In this document: in pieces, positions 34,895 through 45,053 of the stretch
Position numbering within the stretch: the first letter of the stretch is position 1
Layout of the letters: each line of letters opens with the position of its first letter
NCBI GenBank assembly: GCA_009667805.1
Contig: CM019065.1
Span: forward strand, 17,868,952-17,932,951
Origin: Leptobrachium leishanense
Lineage: Eukaryota; Chordata; Amphibia; Anura; Megophryidae
Direction: 5' to 3'
DNA length: 64,000 bases
The notes under the pieces: generated by a model
Databases searched by the model: none
Seen by the model: the letters and a program-made list of their open reading frames with translations, nothing else
Told to the model about the DNA's origin: nothing
Position numbers and translations under genes: made by a program

Positions 34895-35842
34895 AATTCA
34901 CCCCTAGCCGGAAGGTTGACCCATTTAAAATGTATATCGACATCCAAAAATTTCAGAGAAAGTATTGTCTGAAAAAATATTTTTTGAAGATTACAATGGA
35001 ACGAGAAGTTACTAATGATGGGTATGTGCATACTCAACTTAAGGACAAATCATCTTTTTTTCCGAAACAATTTCGGACGAAATGAAAGCGTTCAAAATTA
35101 CCGTGATGCGGGAAGTTCGTGCTATTAAGCAAACAAAAATGCCAACCCAATCTTACTTCAAAAGAATTTAGGGCCTTAAAAAGTTTAAATGAAGACCAAA
35201 CGATTATTATAAAACCGGCAGACAAAGGAGGGGGGGGGGGGTTGTTATCCTCCCACGGGATATGTACAATCAGGAGGCATTGAAAGAACTAAACGACGTT
35301 AAGACCTACTCCAAAACTACAAGAGAGCAGATGAATCATGCCCAAGAAATATGTAGAGATTTACTTCAAAAAGGGAATCAATTGGGGATCATTAATGAAA
35401 CCGAATTTAAATATCTAAATGTTATTCATCCAAAAATCCCAGTATTCTATTTGCTACCGAAGATCCATAAAAATTCCAATAATCCTCCGGGACGACCGAT
35501 CATATCTGGGATTGAATCTAGCACTAGTCATCTATCTCAATACATAGATATTTTACTCCAACCTTTAGTTAAAACCACTACCTCATATGTTAAGGATACG
35601 ACAAATGTATTACAACTGATTGATCAGATTCAATGGGAACCAGATTATATTCTGGCTACGTGCGATGTCACCTCATTATATAGCATTATACCACACAGAA
35701 TAGGATGTGAAGCTATTAAATATTTTTTAGAGAAAGGGAATTTATACCCCCCAGATCAGACTGATTTTGTCTTGGAAAGTATCGAATTCATTTTAAAGAA
35801 TAATTTTTTTATGTTCAAAGGGCAAATGTATCGCCAGGAACT
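34895..35842 (+). pseudogene. PLE1 reverse transcriptase, N-terminal and palm part
   Basis: The region before RT (KFTPSR, FKMYIDIQKFQRKYCLKKYF) leads into TIIIKPADKGGG, then an open frame from 35262 with IPVFYLLPKIHKN, GRPIISGIESSTSHLSQYID and motif A, TCDVTSLYSIIP. This order is specific to Penelope-like RTs. A G-run at 35230-35240 disturbs the frame. Coding sense ends at about 35842 (MYRQELGVP), where the G-rich minisatellite begins; about 30 residues between here and motif C at 37507 are missing. Confidence 0.85.
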
Positions 35843-37240
35843 GGGGGTTCCAGGAGGTGCTTGTGTGGGGGGGTTCCAGGAGGTGCGTGTGAGGGTTGTA
35901 GGAGGTGCGTGTGTGGGGGGGTTGCAGGAGGTGCGTGTGTGGGGGGTTCCAGGAGGTGCGTGTGTGTGTGGGGGGTTGCAGGAGGTGCGTGTGTGGGGGT
36001 TGCAGGAGGTGCGTGTGTGGGGGGTTCCAGGAGGTGCGTTTGTGGGGGTTCGTGTGTGGGGGGTTCCAGGAGGTGCGTGTGTGGAGGGTTGCAGAAGGTG
36101 CATGCGTGTATGTGTGGGGTTTGCAGGAGGTGGTGTGGGGAGGTTTTCAGGAGGTGTGGGGTTTGCAGGAGGTGTGTGGGGGGTTGCAGGAAGTGCGTGT
36201 GGTGGGGGTTGCAGGAAGTGTGGATGGGGGTTGCAGGAAGTGCGTGTGGGGGGGTTGCAGGAGGTGCGTGTGTGTGGGGGGTTGCATGTGCATGTGTGGG
36301 GGCAGGAGGTGCGTGTGGGGGGGGTTGCAGGAGGTGCGTGTGGGGGGGGTTGCAGGAGGTGCGTGGGGGGGTTGCAGGAGGTGCGTGGGGAGGTTGCAGG
36401 AGGTGCATGTGTGTGGGGGGTTGCAGGAGGTGCGTGTGTGGGGGGTACAGGAGGTGCGTGTGTGGGGGGTTGCATGTGCATGTGTGGGGGCAGGAGGTGC
36501 GTGTGGGGGGTTGCAGGAGGTGCGTGGGGGGGGTGCAGGAGGTGCGTGGGGGGGTTGCAGGAGGTGCGTGGGGAGGTTGCAGGAGGTGCGTGTGTGGGGG
36601 GTTGCAGGAGGTGCGTGTGTGTGGGGGGTTGCAGGAGGTGCGTGTGTGGGGGGGTTGAAGGAGGTGCGTGTGGGGGGTTGCAGGAGGTGCGTGTGTGGAG
36701 GGTTGCAGGAGGTGCGTGTGTGGAGGGTTGCAGGAGGTGCGTGTGTGGAGGGTTGCAGAAGGTGCATGCGTGTATGTGTGGGGTTTGCAGGAGGTGGTGT
36801 GAGGAGGTTTGCAGGAGGTGGTGGGTTTGCAGGAGGTGGTGGGTTTGCAGGAGGTGTGTGAGGAGGTGGTGAGGAGGTTTTCAGGAGGTGGTGTGGGGTT
36901 TGCAGGAGGTGGTGAGGAGGTTTGCAGGAGGTGGTGGGGAGGTTTGCAGGAGGTGGTGGGGAGGTTTGCAGGAGGTTGTGCGTGGGGGGTTTGCATGAGG
37001 TGGTATGGGGAGGTTTGCAGCAGGTGGTGTGGCGGGTTTGCAGGAGGTTCTGTGTGTAGTGGTTTGCAGGAGGTGGTGTGGGGAGGTTTGCAGGAGGTGG
37101 TGGTGTGAGGTTTGCAGGAGGTGGTGGTGTGAGGTTTGCAGGAGGTGGTGTGTGGGGGGTTTGCAGGAGATGGTGGGGGGTTTACAGGAGGTGGTGTGTG
37201 GAGGGGTTGCAGGAGATGGAGAGTGTGTGTGTTTGCAGGG
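35843..37240. repeat. G-rich minisatellite (TTGCAGGAGGTGCGTGTGTG unit)
   Basis: Some 50 or more imperfect units of about 24-27 bp are stacked head to tail: TTGCAGGAGGTGCGTGTG plus a G-run in the left two thirds, TTTGCAGGAGGTGGTG types in the right third. All reading frames on both strands are long and open here (up to 500 codons) because the repeat has almost no stops; I do not regard them as genes. It probably belongs to the minus-strand Helitron whose 5' end is at 37506. G-runs suggest quadruplex potential. Confidence 0.85.
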
Positions 37241-37333
37241 GGTGGGAGCTGCACGCAGTGAGGAGAGAGACTCACATGGAGAGGAACACAGAGAGGAGGA
37301 AGTGCTGAGTCAGGGGGAGGAGTTGGCTGCACG

Positions 37334-37506
37334 CACTGCATCTATTGGCTGTGGGCCGGCCCTTGAGCTTCCTCTTCACACAGCTTTCCCACCAACGGAC
37401 AGGATTTCTCCCCTCGCGCAGGCCGGCCGGCAGATTCCTCTTCACGCATGCGCAATGTGCAAGTAAGTTGATGGCGACGGACTTTAAAACGGTTTTATTA
37501 TATAGA
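37334..37506 (-). mobile_element. Helitron 5' end (copy 2, minus strand)
   Basis: Reverse complement of copy 1 at 31146-31319, beginning TCTATATAATAAAACCG on the minus strand right next to resumed PLE1 sequence. The element would extend leftward through 37241-37333 and the minisatellite to about 35843. No CTAG/hairpin 3' end is visible there and part of the PLE is missing, so the far end has probably been lost. Confidence 0.7.
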
Positions 37507-37573
37507 TATATCGATGATATTTTTATCATTTGGAAAGGGGACAGTCTATCCTTGACAACTTTTTTAGATGGTT
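37507..37573 (+). pseudogene. PLE1 reverse transcriptase motif C
   Basis: A short stretch encodes YIDDIFIIWKGD (the catalytic YxDD) and a following FLDGF. It continues in frame at 44022 once the MITE and one TTAA are taken away. Confidence 0.8.
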
Positions 37574-37913
37574 TTAACCCCTTAGTGACCGGGCGGTTTT
37601 ACACAAAACCGTCCTTTAGTGACCGCTGCTGTTTTTACGTCTGCGCTGTTAGTGTAGGACAATTTTTCCTCTTACTCGTTTATTCGACCCACACATATTA
37701 TACACCCTTTTTCCCGCTATTAAATGGACTTTCTAGAAATACCATTATTTCCATCATATCGAATAATTTACTATAAAAAAAATTATGAAATATGGAGGAA
37801 AAAAATGGTAAAAAAACACACTTTTCGTAATTTTAATCCCCAAAATCTACAACCACCAAAAAAAGACCCCGGCTAAATAGGTTCAAAAATTTTGTCCCGA
37901 ACTAGAAAAACCC

Positions 37914-38088
37914 AATTTTAATTCATGACTCGGAGGCTCCTATTTTGCATCTCTTTCTTAGCATTTATTAAACAGCAGCATAGAAAAACTTTAACAGAAA
38001 CTAGCTCCTCCCTTCCCACAGTCCATTGCAACAAGCACCCTCCCCTGCCTATAAACAGGTTCTTCCCGCCAAAATGATCCTCTTTCTT
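37914..38088 (+). repeat. left inverted terminal repeat of DIRS-C
   Basis: Inverted match of 42946-43120, from GACTCGGAGG near the tip to ATGATCCTCTTTCTT at the inner end. Confidence 0.88.
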
Positions 38089-38349
38089 AGCTGCTCGTGA
38101 CCAGATAAGTACTCTGCGCAGCGCTTCTCAATCTGGTCGGTATTTGGTCCCGGCGTCCCGGTTATAACACGGGCGCCGGCCGAGTATCGGCTATTGCGCT
38201 TCGCCCATGTACTTTCACAACCGCTGGTTACGACGCGATTTACATTACGGCCGGATCTACTTCCTCTCGCGGCGGCCCACGTGATCGGCGCGTCGCGCGC
38301 GGGAGCTCATTCAGCCGTTTTGCCTGCACGAAGTTAGTCGAGTGATACC

Positions 38350-40112
38350 ATGCCTGCAAAGGGGAAGCGCAAATCACCTCCTCCCTCGGTGGAGTCCGAA
38401 TGCTCGGGGGACAGCGATGCTGATCAGGTCATTCATTCCCCCACGGGAGACCCGGCCCCCCCTTCCCTGTCTTTATCCTCTGACATACAGGCCTCCATTG
38501 CCTCGGCAGTTAAGGCGGAAGTAGCTCACCTATCCTCCAGCTTCTCCAGCTCCCTCCTAGAGGTTCTGACAGCCGTCCAGGCATTACAAAAACCTGCCAT
38601 ACCCGCATCCCCGGGCTCTAGCCCTGCGGAGGGCCTGTCTTCCAGCCCGGCAGTAGTTTTGCCCCCCGATGGGGTGGGCAAAAAGTCAGTGCGGAAGACA
38701 AAGCACTTGACTCGAGGGGCTGGCATCCCTGCAGTACTGCCACCACCTGATGTAACACCCCCTCGTAAAAGGGCACTAGTTACCCAAACACCAGCAGCTA
38801 CTGCTGTTAAAAAACCCAAACAGGTGGATAAATCCCCTCCAGAGGAGGCGGATGGTGAGGACGAGGATTCTCACTCGGATGATCCCGATGGTCTGTCGGC
38901 CGGGGATGATGAAGTGGTGCTCCACGCTCCCTATGACGAAATATTCGATATGAGGGACACGGTGACCTATGCCCCTACTGGGGATAAGGCGATAATTTGT
39001 GACCCACAAGGGGACCCTCTATTCTACCCTGAGGATCTGTCTCACCCCCGATCCTCTGCCTGGTCACCAAGGCCCCACGTGGAGAAGTGGCTGGACGACC
39101 GTATGCGGCGCCCGTTAGATAAGGCCACACGAGACAGGATGCGAGCTGAATGCCCACGTCCCACCACTATGGGAAAGACCTGTCTGACTCCCTTAGTGGA
39201 CAAAGACTTCCAAAAGTATGTCACCCACCATGGCTGGTCTGCTAAAGCAGGCATCGACCAAGCTTTTAAGAAATGTCAGGATCGTCTCCTAGACACTGTA
39301 GGCCCCTTAATAAAATTTTCGACATTGCAGAAGGAGCCAAGGCCCAAGGGGACACCCTGGACCCCTCCATGGTGAGAGGCTGGCTCCAACGCTCCATCTG
39401 TTTTTTAGCTAACGCCAATTCCGCCCTCTCGGCTGAGAGACGCAGATCTATTCTGCTTAAGGTGGACAACCAACTAACAGAGAAGGCTGACTCTGATCTC
39501 GGCAGTGAAGCCCAAGGGCTATTATTTGGCGAAAAATTCGTCCGAGACCTGGGCAAATACGCCAATACATTCACCTCCCTGGACAAGGTCTCGACCTCTA
39601 TGAAAAAAGTGTTCAAAGGACGTGTTTTTGGCAAGGCCGGTAGAGCTAGGGGAAACTTTACCGGCCGCCCAGGACCGGGTACCAACACGGCCCAATCCTT
39701 CTCCACTCCCACTGCCCCGCAAACGCACGGCGGTGAAACAACGTATTATAACACGGGATTCTTCCCCTCGCGCACCCGCGGCTGGCGCGGTAGAGGCTTC
39801 CGTGGCTCCCGAGGGTCCTTCAACTCCCGTCGCCCACCAGGTAAGACTCCAGTTACGCTCGCAGACTGTACCACGGGTGGGGGGACGCATAACGCGCTTT
39901 CTTTCCAAATGGAAATCCCTGACTTTGGACCCCTGGGTCCTACAAACAGTCACAGGCTTCCACCTAGACTTCGAATCCGTTCCGACACAAATGACCCTTC
40001 CTACACCCCTCCGATTCTCCTCAGAGTGCTCCACGATGGTGGACGAGGAGGTTCGGAGCCTTGCTCGAAGGGTGCTATAGAACGAGTTCAGTCACACACA
40101 CTAGGTTTGTGA
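38350..40112 (+). pseudogene. DIRS-C ORF1, gag-like protein (one-base frameshift)
   Basis: The ORF starts at ATG 38350 (MPAKGKRKSPPPSVESE), with an acidic block EEADGEDEDSHSDDPDG, the conserved DPQGDPLFYPEDLSHPRSS and MRAECPRPTTMGKTCLTPLVD. A missing base near 39308-39313 (CCTTAATAAAA) moves it to a second frame, which continues with GWLQRSICFLANANSALSAERR and a glycine/arginine-rich RGWRGRGFRGSRGSF tail. The end overlaps the RT ORF. Apart from this break the ORF looks complete. Confidence 0.85.
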
Positions 40113-41886
40113 GCAATCTATTCCTAGTGGCCAAGAAAGGCGGGGGCTCACGGCCCGTCATAAATCTAAAGGAACTAAACTCCTTCATAGTGTATCGCCA
40201 CTTCAAAATGGAAGGCATGAAAGACCTTCCTCCCCTTCTCCTGCCGGGGGATTGGCTAGCAAAGGTGGACCTAAAGGACGCCTATCTATCCGTTCCCGTG
40301 ACAACCGAACACAGAGACTTCCTGCAGTTTCATTGGCAAGGGGAGCTCTGGCGTTTCTCCAGTCTTCCCTTCGGGCTCTCCTCAGCACCTTGGTGCTTCA
40401 CCAAACTGCTGAGGCCGGTGATGGCGAATTTACGAGAACGAGGTGTTCGCCTCATTGTCTACCTAGACGACATCCTGCTCCTGGCATCCACGAAAGGGTT
40501 ACTTTCTCTGCACTTGCAGTGGACCCTCTCCCTCCTGCAGGAACTGGGTTTCGTGGTGAACACGGAGAAATCGGTTCTGCAACCGACCTTGCGGCTGGAA
40601 TTCTTGGGCCTAATAGTGGATTCGACATCCATGCGGCTCACTCTTCCAGCCGACAAGCTTTACACGATAGAGAAAGAGGCGCGCTCTCTTCTAAGAGAGG
40701 TTCCTTGTTCCCTGAGAGCTCTTGCTCGCATGGTAGGCCTCCTCTCGGCCACCAGGCTGGCAATACCCCCAGCTCCCCTGCACTATCGAGCCCTCCAACG
40801 CCTGATGGCCCGTTTCCTCCGGGAGGGAGTACCTTATTCTGGGATGATAACCCTCTCGGACGAAGCTCGCCACGATCTCACGTGGTGGACGACGGACCTC
40901 CGATCCTGGAACGGGAAAGCGATCCTTCCGGCCCCCCCTTGCCTCACAATAGAGTCGGATGCTTGCCGCTCCGGTTGGGGAGCTCGCTGCGGCCCTCTGG
41001 AGACAGGGGGCGGTTGGTCGGCGGAGGAGACTCTCCTCCACATCAATTGCCTCGAGCTGCTTGCAGGCTTGTTTGCAATCCAGTGCTTCGCCAAGGGACT
41101 CCGGGATTGCACCATCCTCCTGCGCATGGACAATTTCCCGGCGGTCCGCAACATCAACGCCCTGGGGGGTCCCAGGTCCCCCATGCTCACACTGCTAGCT
41201 CAGCGGTTTTGGGCACATTGCTTCGCGTCGGGGCTCGCGATTCAGGCACAATTCCTCCCAGGTCTCGACAATGTGGTAGCGGATTGGAACTCCAGACACA
41301 CGCTGGATTCGGGCGATTGGAGGCTGCTACCCGCAGTCTTTGCTCGTCTTTCGAATCTCTGGGGTCCGTTCACGACCGATCTGTTCGCCTCGCGTCTGAA
41401 CCGCCAGCTTCCGAAGTTTTACAGCTGGCGTCCAGACCCCGAGGCGAGAGCAACGGATGCGTTCCTACAACCTTGGTCCCGGGGACGGCTCTACGCCTTT
41501 CCCCCTTTCGCCATGGTGGCTCGCACCCTAGCCAGGGTTCGTTCACAAACAGCGACCCTGGTCTTGGTGGCGCCCCTCTGGCGGAGCCAATCTTGGTTTC
41601 CGGCCCTCCTAAGATGGCCATAGATCAACCGAGGGTGTTGCCTTGCCCTCCGGATCTCATCACGGATCCGGACGGCAAACCACACCCCCTTATCACGTCT
41701 CACTGTCCGTTGACTGCATGGTTGGTGTCCGGGGACCCGGCTTTGTCGTTGGAGTTTCGGAACGCACTGACGCCTTGCTCCAACGCGCATGGGCTCCCGG
41801 TACCCGAGCAGTCTACGGCACGGCTTGGTCCCGGTGGATTCGCTGGTGTATGGATGGGGGTCTGGATTCCCTTTCAGCCCCTGTGA
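39880..41886 (+). pseudogene. DIRS-C reverse transcriptase/RNase H (frameshifted)
   Basis: The N-terminal block VGGRITRFLSKWKSL...DPWVLQTVTGF is in one frame up to about 40075, then the RT runs from 40085 with RFVSNLFLVAKKGG, RPVINLKELN, WLAKVDLKDAYL, LPFGLSSAPWCF and YLDD (40460-40471). The RNase H has ESDACRSGWGARCG, INCLELLA and LRMDNFPAV, followed by FLPGLDNVVADW and the methyltransferase-like DLFASRLN...YAFPPFAM. A base lost near 41611 ends the frame at TAG 41621-41623, but the expected sequence continues in another frame to 41886. This copy shows the RNase H core that DIRS-B lacks. Confidence 0.88.
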
Positions 41887-42670
41887 CGGCCGTGCTAGAT
41901 TTCCTCACGGATCTCTTCGAACGGGGATTAGCATACCGGACGGTTAATTCATTTCGCTCGGCGATTTCGGCAGGCCACCTCGGTTTCCAGGGGGTCCCGG
42001 CGGGACGTCACCCCCTGGTCTGTCGGTTACTGCGCGCCGTTCGCTTATCGCGTCCCCGCGCCCCCGATATTCTTCCACATGGGACGTCTCCGTGGTCCTT
42101 AACTTTCTAACAGCGTGGCCGGATAATGACGATCTATCCCTACGCCAACTGTCCGCAAAATTGGTGATGTTATTTTGCTTGCTTTCATGTAAACGGATCA
42201 GCGACGTTCGCGCACTGGACTTTGGGGCACGCTCCTTTCTACACGATGGTGTACGCTTTGATGTCTCGCGCCGTACAAAAACGGCCATTACCTCGGTTTT
42301 CTACCCTGGGTTACCTGATCGCCCGCGGCTTTGCCCGGTTCGCTGCCTGCGCGCTTACGAAACGCGCACGACTGCTTGGCGCCCTCTAGATATTGCGCCT
42401 TTATTTCTCTCCTACGTGGTTCCCCACCGCCCGGTGTCATCCACTTCGCTAGCCCGATGGGTGCGTTGGGTGATGGCATCGGCCGGTGTGGACGTCTCCA
42501 CGTTTGGCGCGCATTCTACGCGCAGCGCCATGGCTTCCTCAGCGGTGCTGTCAGGCTGCCGGTTAGAGGATCTCATGAGAGCGGCGGACTGGTCCAGGGA
42601 ATCGACCTTCCGGACGTTCTATTTGAAGCCTGTCGATCATTGGTCGGCTGCGGTCCTAGACAGGCTTTGA
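41700..42670 (+). pseudogene. DIRS-C tyrosine recombinase (one-base frameshift)
   Basis: The first part (RAWAPGTRAVYGTAWSRWIRW, RHPLVCRLLRAVRLSRP) is broken by a missing C in the C-run at about 42059-42064. From there the other frame gives TWDVSVVLNFL, the catalytic Arg in SCKRISDVRALDF, RRTKT, LARWVRWV, HSTR (HxxR) and STFRTFYLKP with the nucleophile tyrosine, ending at 42668-42670. Everything needed for recombinase activity is present except the single base. Confidence 0.88.
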
Positions 42671-42675
42671 ATATG

Positions 42676-42772
42676 CAAAATAGGAGCCTCCGAGTCATGA
42701 ATTAAAATTGATAATTTTCCTAAGTATGACGGGAAGTTAGAATTTTAAGAAAGACTCGGAGGCGAGTATTTT
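42676..42772 (+). repeat. internal complementary region of DIRS-C
   Basis: Complements of the left tip (AGGAGCCTCCGAGTCATG) and the right tip (CCTAAGTATGACGGGAAG, GACTCGGAGGCGAGTA) meet at AATT. Confidence 0.88.
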
Positions 42773-42945
42773 CCCGCCCAGTCCCACCCTGGGTTTTTCT
42801 GTTAAGCGGCTTGGGCGTAGGCTCGCCGGTTCATAGTTTTCATATTATCCCTCTTCTTCCCACAGCCTCCTGATTTTCTCCAGTCTCGATTGGATGGTTG
42901 CCTCGTTGTTTGGTTCTTCTGCCCGTTGGATGATGACTCACACGC

Positions 42946-43154
42946 AAGAAAGAGGATCATTTTGGCGGGAAGAACCTGTTTATAGGCAGGGGAGGGTGCT
43001 TGTTGCAATGGACTGTGGGAAGGGAGGAGCTAGTTTCTGTTAAAGTTTTTCTATGCTGCTGTTTAATAAATGCTAAGAAAGAGATGCAAAATACTCGCCT
43101 CCGAGTCTTTCTTAAAATTCTAACTTCCCGTCATACTTAGGAAAATTATCAATT
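42946..43154 (-). repeat. right inverted terminal repeat of DIRS-C
   Basis: Inverted copy of the left ITR with the usual extra tip; ends AATTATCAATT. Confidence 0.88.
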
Positions 43155-43172
43155 TTAACATGCGTTTGCTTT

Positions 43173-44021
43173 TTAACCCCTTCACTGCTGAGACAGTTCA
43201 CCTATGTGCGCTGCGCTCATTCTGACCATTTTGTGCTAATTATTTTTAGATGACAGCCTAGGTCCTATTTAATTAAACTCCCCCCAGACAAAAAAACTTT
43301 AAAAAAAAAAAACATTTTTTTATTTTTTTTATTATTTTTTTTTTATTTAATTTTTTTTAAAAAAAAAATTTTAAAACCAAACCTGGTCATGTTTGGTATC
43401 ATTTGAAAGCCCATAATCAGGCCATCCAGCTGCCATGGATCGGGAGATAAAGGGATCCTTAGGATCCCCTTATCTCTACATGGCCGCTAGAGGGTTAACT
43501 GGCCCACTGACATCCTCACACATATGGTGAGGTTGTCAGTGGGTGGGGGGGACCTGGAGGCTTGGCTGACATCCAAGATGTCAGCCCCCCTCCAGGTTTG
43601 AATCGCGTTTTGGCGCCAATTGGCGCCGAAAAGCGATCCGGCGGCGAAACTGTTAATGCCATACACCGCTGGAAAGGGGAGGCTCTCCCCTCTCCAGCGG
43701 TGCAAACGGCATCTCCCTAGCTTCAATGGTTGGGGAGATAGAGGGCTCCGAAGGAGCCCCCCCCTCCCCTCCATTGAAACACATGGGGCCACCTTCTGAT
43801 GACGTCACCACGCAGCGTGGCGACGTCATCAGCCTCGCCTGCCCATGTAAATCACATGGGCAGGCTTCCGCCCTGCCAGATCGCCGTGGGATCCGACGAG
43901 GGAGGTGAGTATCGGGCGGGAGGGGGATTTGGCGCCGCTGACGTACCCTGTACGTCCGCGGGTCTAAGGGAGACCCGAGGACAGGACGTACAGGGTACAT
44001 CAGGGGTCATTAAGGGGTTAA
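43173..44021. mobile_element. serial-hairpin TTAA MITE (related to 58060-59281)
   Basis: It starts TTAACCCCTTCACTGCTGAG, close to the start of the MITE at 58060, and then has a poly-A/T tract and a row of hairpins. Among them are GATAAAGGGATCC/GGATCCCCTTATC, CACTGAC/GTCAGTG, GGCTGACATC/GATGTCAGCC, GGCGCC/GGCGCC, CGCTGG/CCAGCG, TGATGACGTC/GACGTCATCA and ACGTACCCTGTACG...CGTACAGGGTAC. Its right end is that of the outer MITE, so it is either the right half of that MITE or a recombinant. No coding sequence. Confidence 0.6.
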
Positions 44022-44405
44022 TCATAATAATTGGGGCATTAAGTTGGAATACACCCATAGTAATAAAGATGTTAACTTTTTAGATCTTACCATCTTTCCA
44101 AGATAAGCACCTTAAAACAAAAACGTTCTTCAAAGCTGTGGATGTTGTTAACAGCTTTATTGAGTTTATTGAGTTCAATAGTTGCCATGCTAAACCTTGG
44201 CTTCAAAGTGTCCCTAAAAGTCAGTTCGCCAGACTCAAACGTAACTGCACAGAAGAAATTTTTTTTTAGATCAAGCAGGTAAACTACAAGGTGACCTATT
44301 AACTAAAGGTTATAAAAAAGATCTTGATACTACAAATCGAAAACATCAGACAAACCCCTACAGATACATTCTATCGAAAAAAAGGGAAGAAACAACAATA
44401 GGAAA
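44022..44405 (+). pseudogene. PLE1, region after the RT domain
   Basis: The frame resumes with NNWGIKLEYTH, VNFLDLTIF, KTKTFFKAVDV, IEFNSCHAKPWL and SVPKSQFARLKRNC, then LQGDLLTKGYKK and KREETTIGN. The same blocks (ISMETN, NLIFWISVF, KTKTYFKTVDVNNFIDF) occur in PLE2 at 60270-60450. Frame breaks are present. The Helitron begins right after. Confidence 0.8.
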
Positions 44406-44559
44406 TCTATACTATAAAAGAGTAAGGCTTTGGCTGTCCGTCGCCAAAACCCTACTGCGCATGCGCGCGCAACCAGCGGCGGTTGGTTGCGCGCGCATGC
44501 AACCGCCGCGGCACGAGCCGGCTGCCGGCTCGCCGCGGCGGTTACACATGCACACAGCA

Positions 44560-44930
44560 GCCGGGTAGAGGCTGCGCTCGCAGCCTCTACCCGGCTGCCG
44601 CGCGCATCCAACCCCCCGAGCGGCGAAGGGAAAGTTTCCTCCGCCGCTCGGGGGTTGGATGCGCGCGGCAGCCGGGTAGAGGCTGGCTGCTGTGCGCATC
44701 TAACGGGTCCCCCGAGCGGCGAAGGGAAAGTTTCCTCCGCCGCTCGGGGGTTGGATGCGCGCGGCAGCCGGGTAGAGGCTGGCTGCTGTGCGCATCTAAC
44801 GGGTCCCCCGAGCGGCGAAGGGAAAGTTCCCTCCGCCGCTCAGGGGTAGGATGCGCGCGGCAGCCGGGTAGAGGCGCAGCCTCTACCCGGCTGCCGCGCG
44901 CATCCTACCCCCCGAGCGGCGGAGGGAAAG
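44560..44930. repeat. ~94-bp GC-rich palindromic tandem units in the Helitron
   Basis: Two full and two partial copies of a unit containing CCCCCGAGCGGCGAAGGGAA, its inverse TCCGCCGCTCGGGGG, and GGCAGCCGGGTAGAGGCTG. Within each unit the halves are inverted, so strong hairpins can form. A further palindrome (GGACCCAAGCC...GGCTTGGGTCC) lies at 44951-44994. Confidence 0.8.
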
Positions 44931-45053
44931 TTCCCTCGCTTCCGCTTTGAAGGACCCAAGCCCCGGTCACGTGACCGCGGCTTGGGTCCTTCAAAGACCG
45001 GAAGCGGGGAAATCTTCACTTCCCTGGCGCCGCTCGACAGGTAAGTATGAGCG

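Larger units (their letters stand above)
37914..43154 (+). mobile_element. DIRS-type retrotransposon, copy C
   Basis: Left ITR 37914-38088, right ITR 42946-43154, internal complementary region 42676-42772, with gag-like, RT/RNase H and recombinase ORFs between. Both tips show AATT. It is inserted in the MITE that is itself inside PLE1. All three ORFs carry single-base frame breaks, mostly in short homopolymer runs, but all catalytic motifs are present, so the copy is young or suffers from consensus errors. Confidence 0.92.
37574..44021. mobile_element. TTAA-flanked piggyBac-like MITE (outer), host of DIRS-C
   Basis: TTAA at 37574-37577 and 44018-44021 flanks inverted ends CCCCTTAGTGACC and GGTCATTAAGGGG (one mismatch in 13). 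TTAA duplication and CCC...GGG ends are piggyBac hallmarks. PLE1 reads through in frame when the insertion and one TTAA are removed. Without DIRS-C it is about 1.2 kb and has no transposase. A second start of this kind, TTAACCCCTTCACTGCTGAG, lies inside at 43173. Confidence 0.75.

Noticed and set aside
35262..37466. Very long open frames (150-540 codons) on both strands across the G-rich repeat
   Set aside because: They come from a stop-poor 24-27-bp repeat; composition is pure repeat translation. Only the first part (to about 35842) is a real PLE RT piece.
40252..41610. Second long open frame across the DIRS-C RT/RNase H
   Set aside because: It is the overlapping frame of a GC-rich RT gene; only its last part (after 41611) is the true continuation.
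44330..44850. Alanine/arginine-rich frames in the left half of the Helitron
   Set aside because: GC-rich palindromic repeats explain them on both strands.
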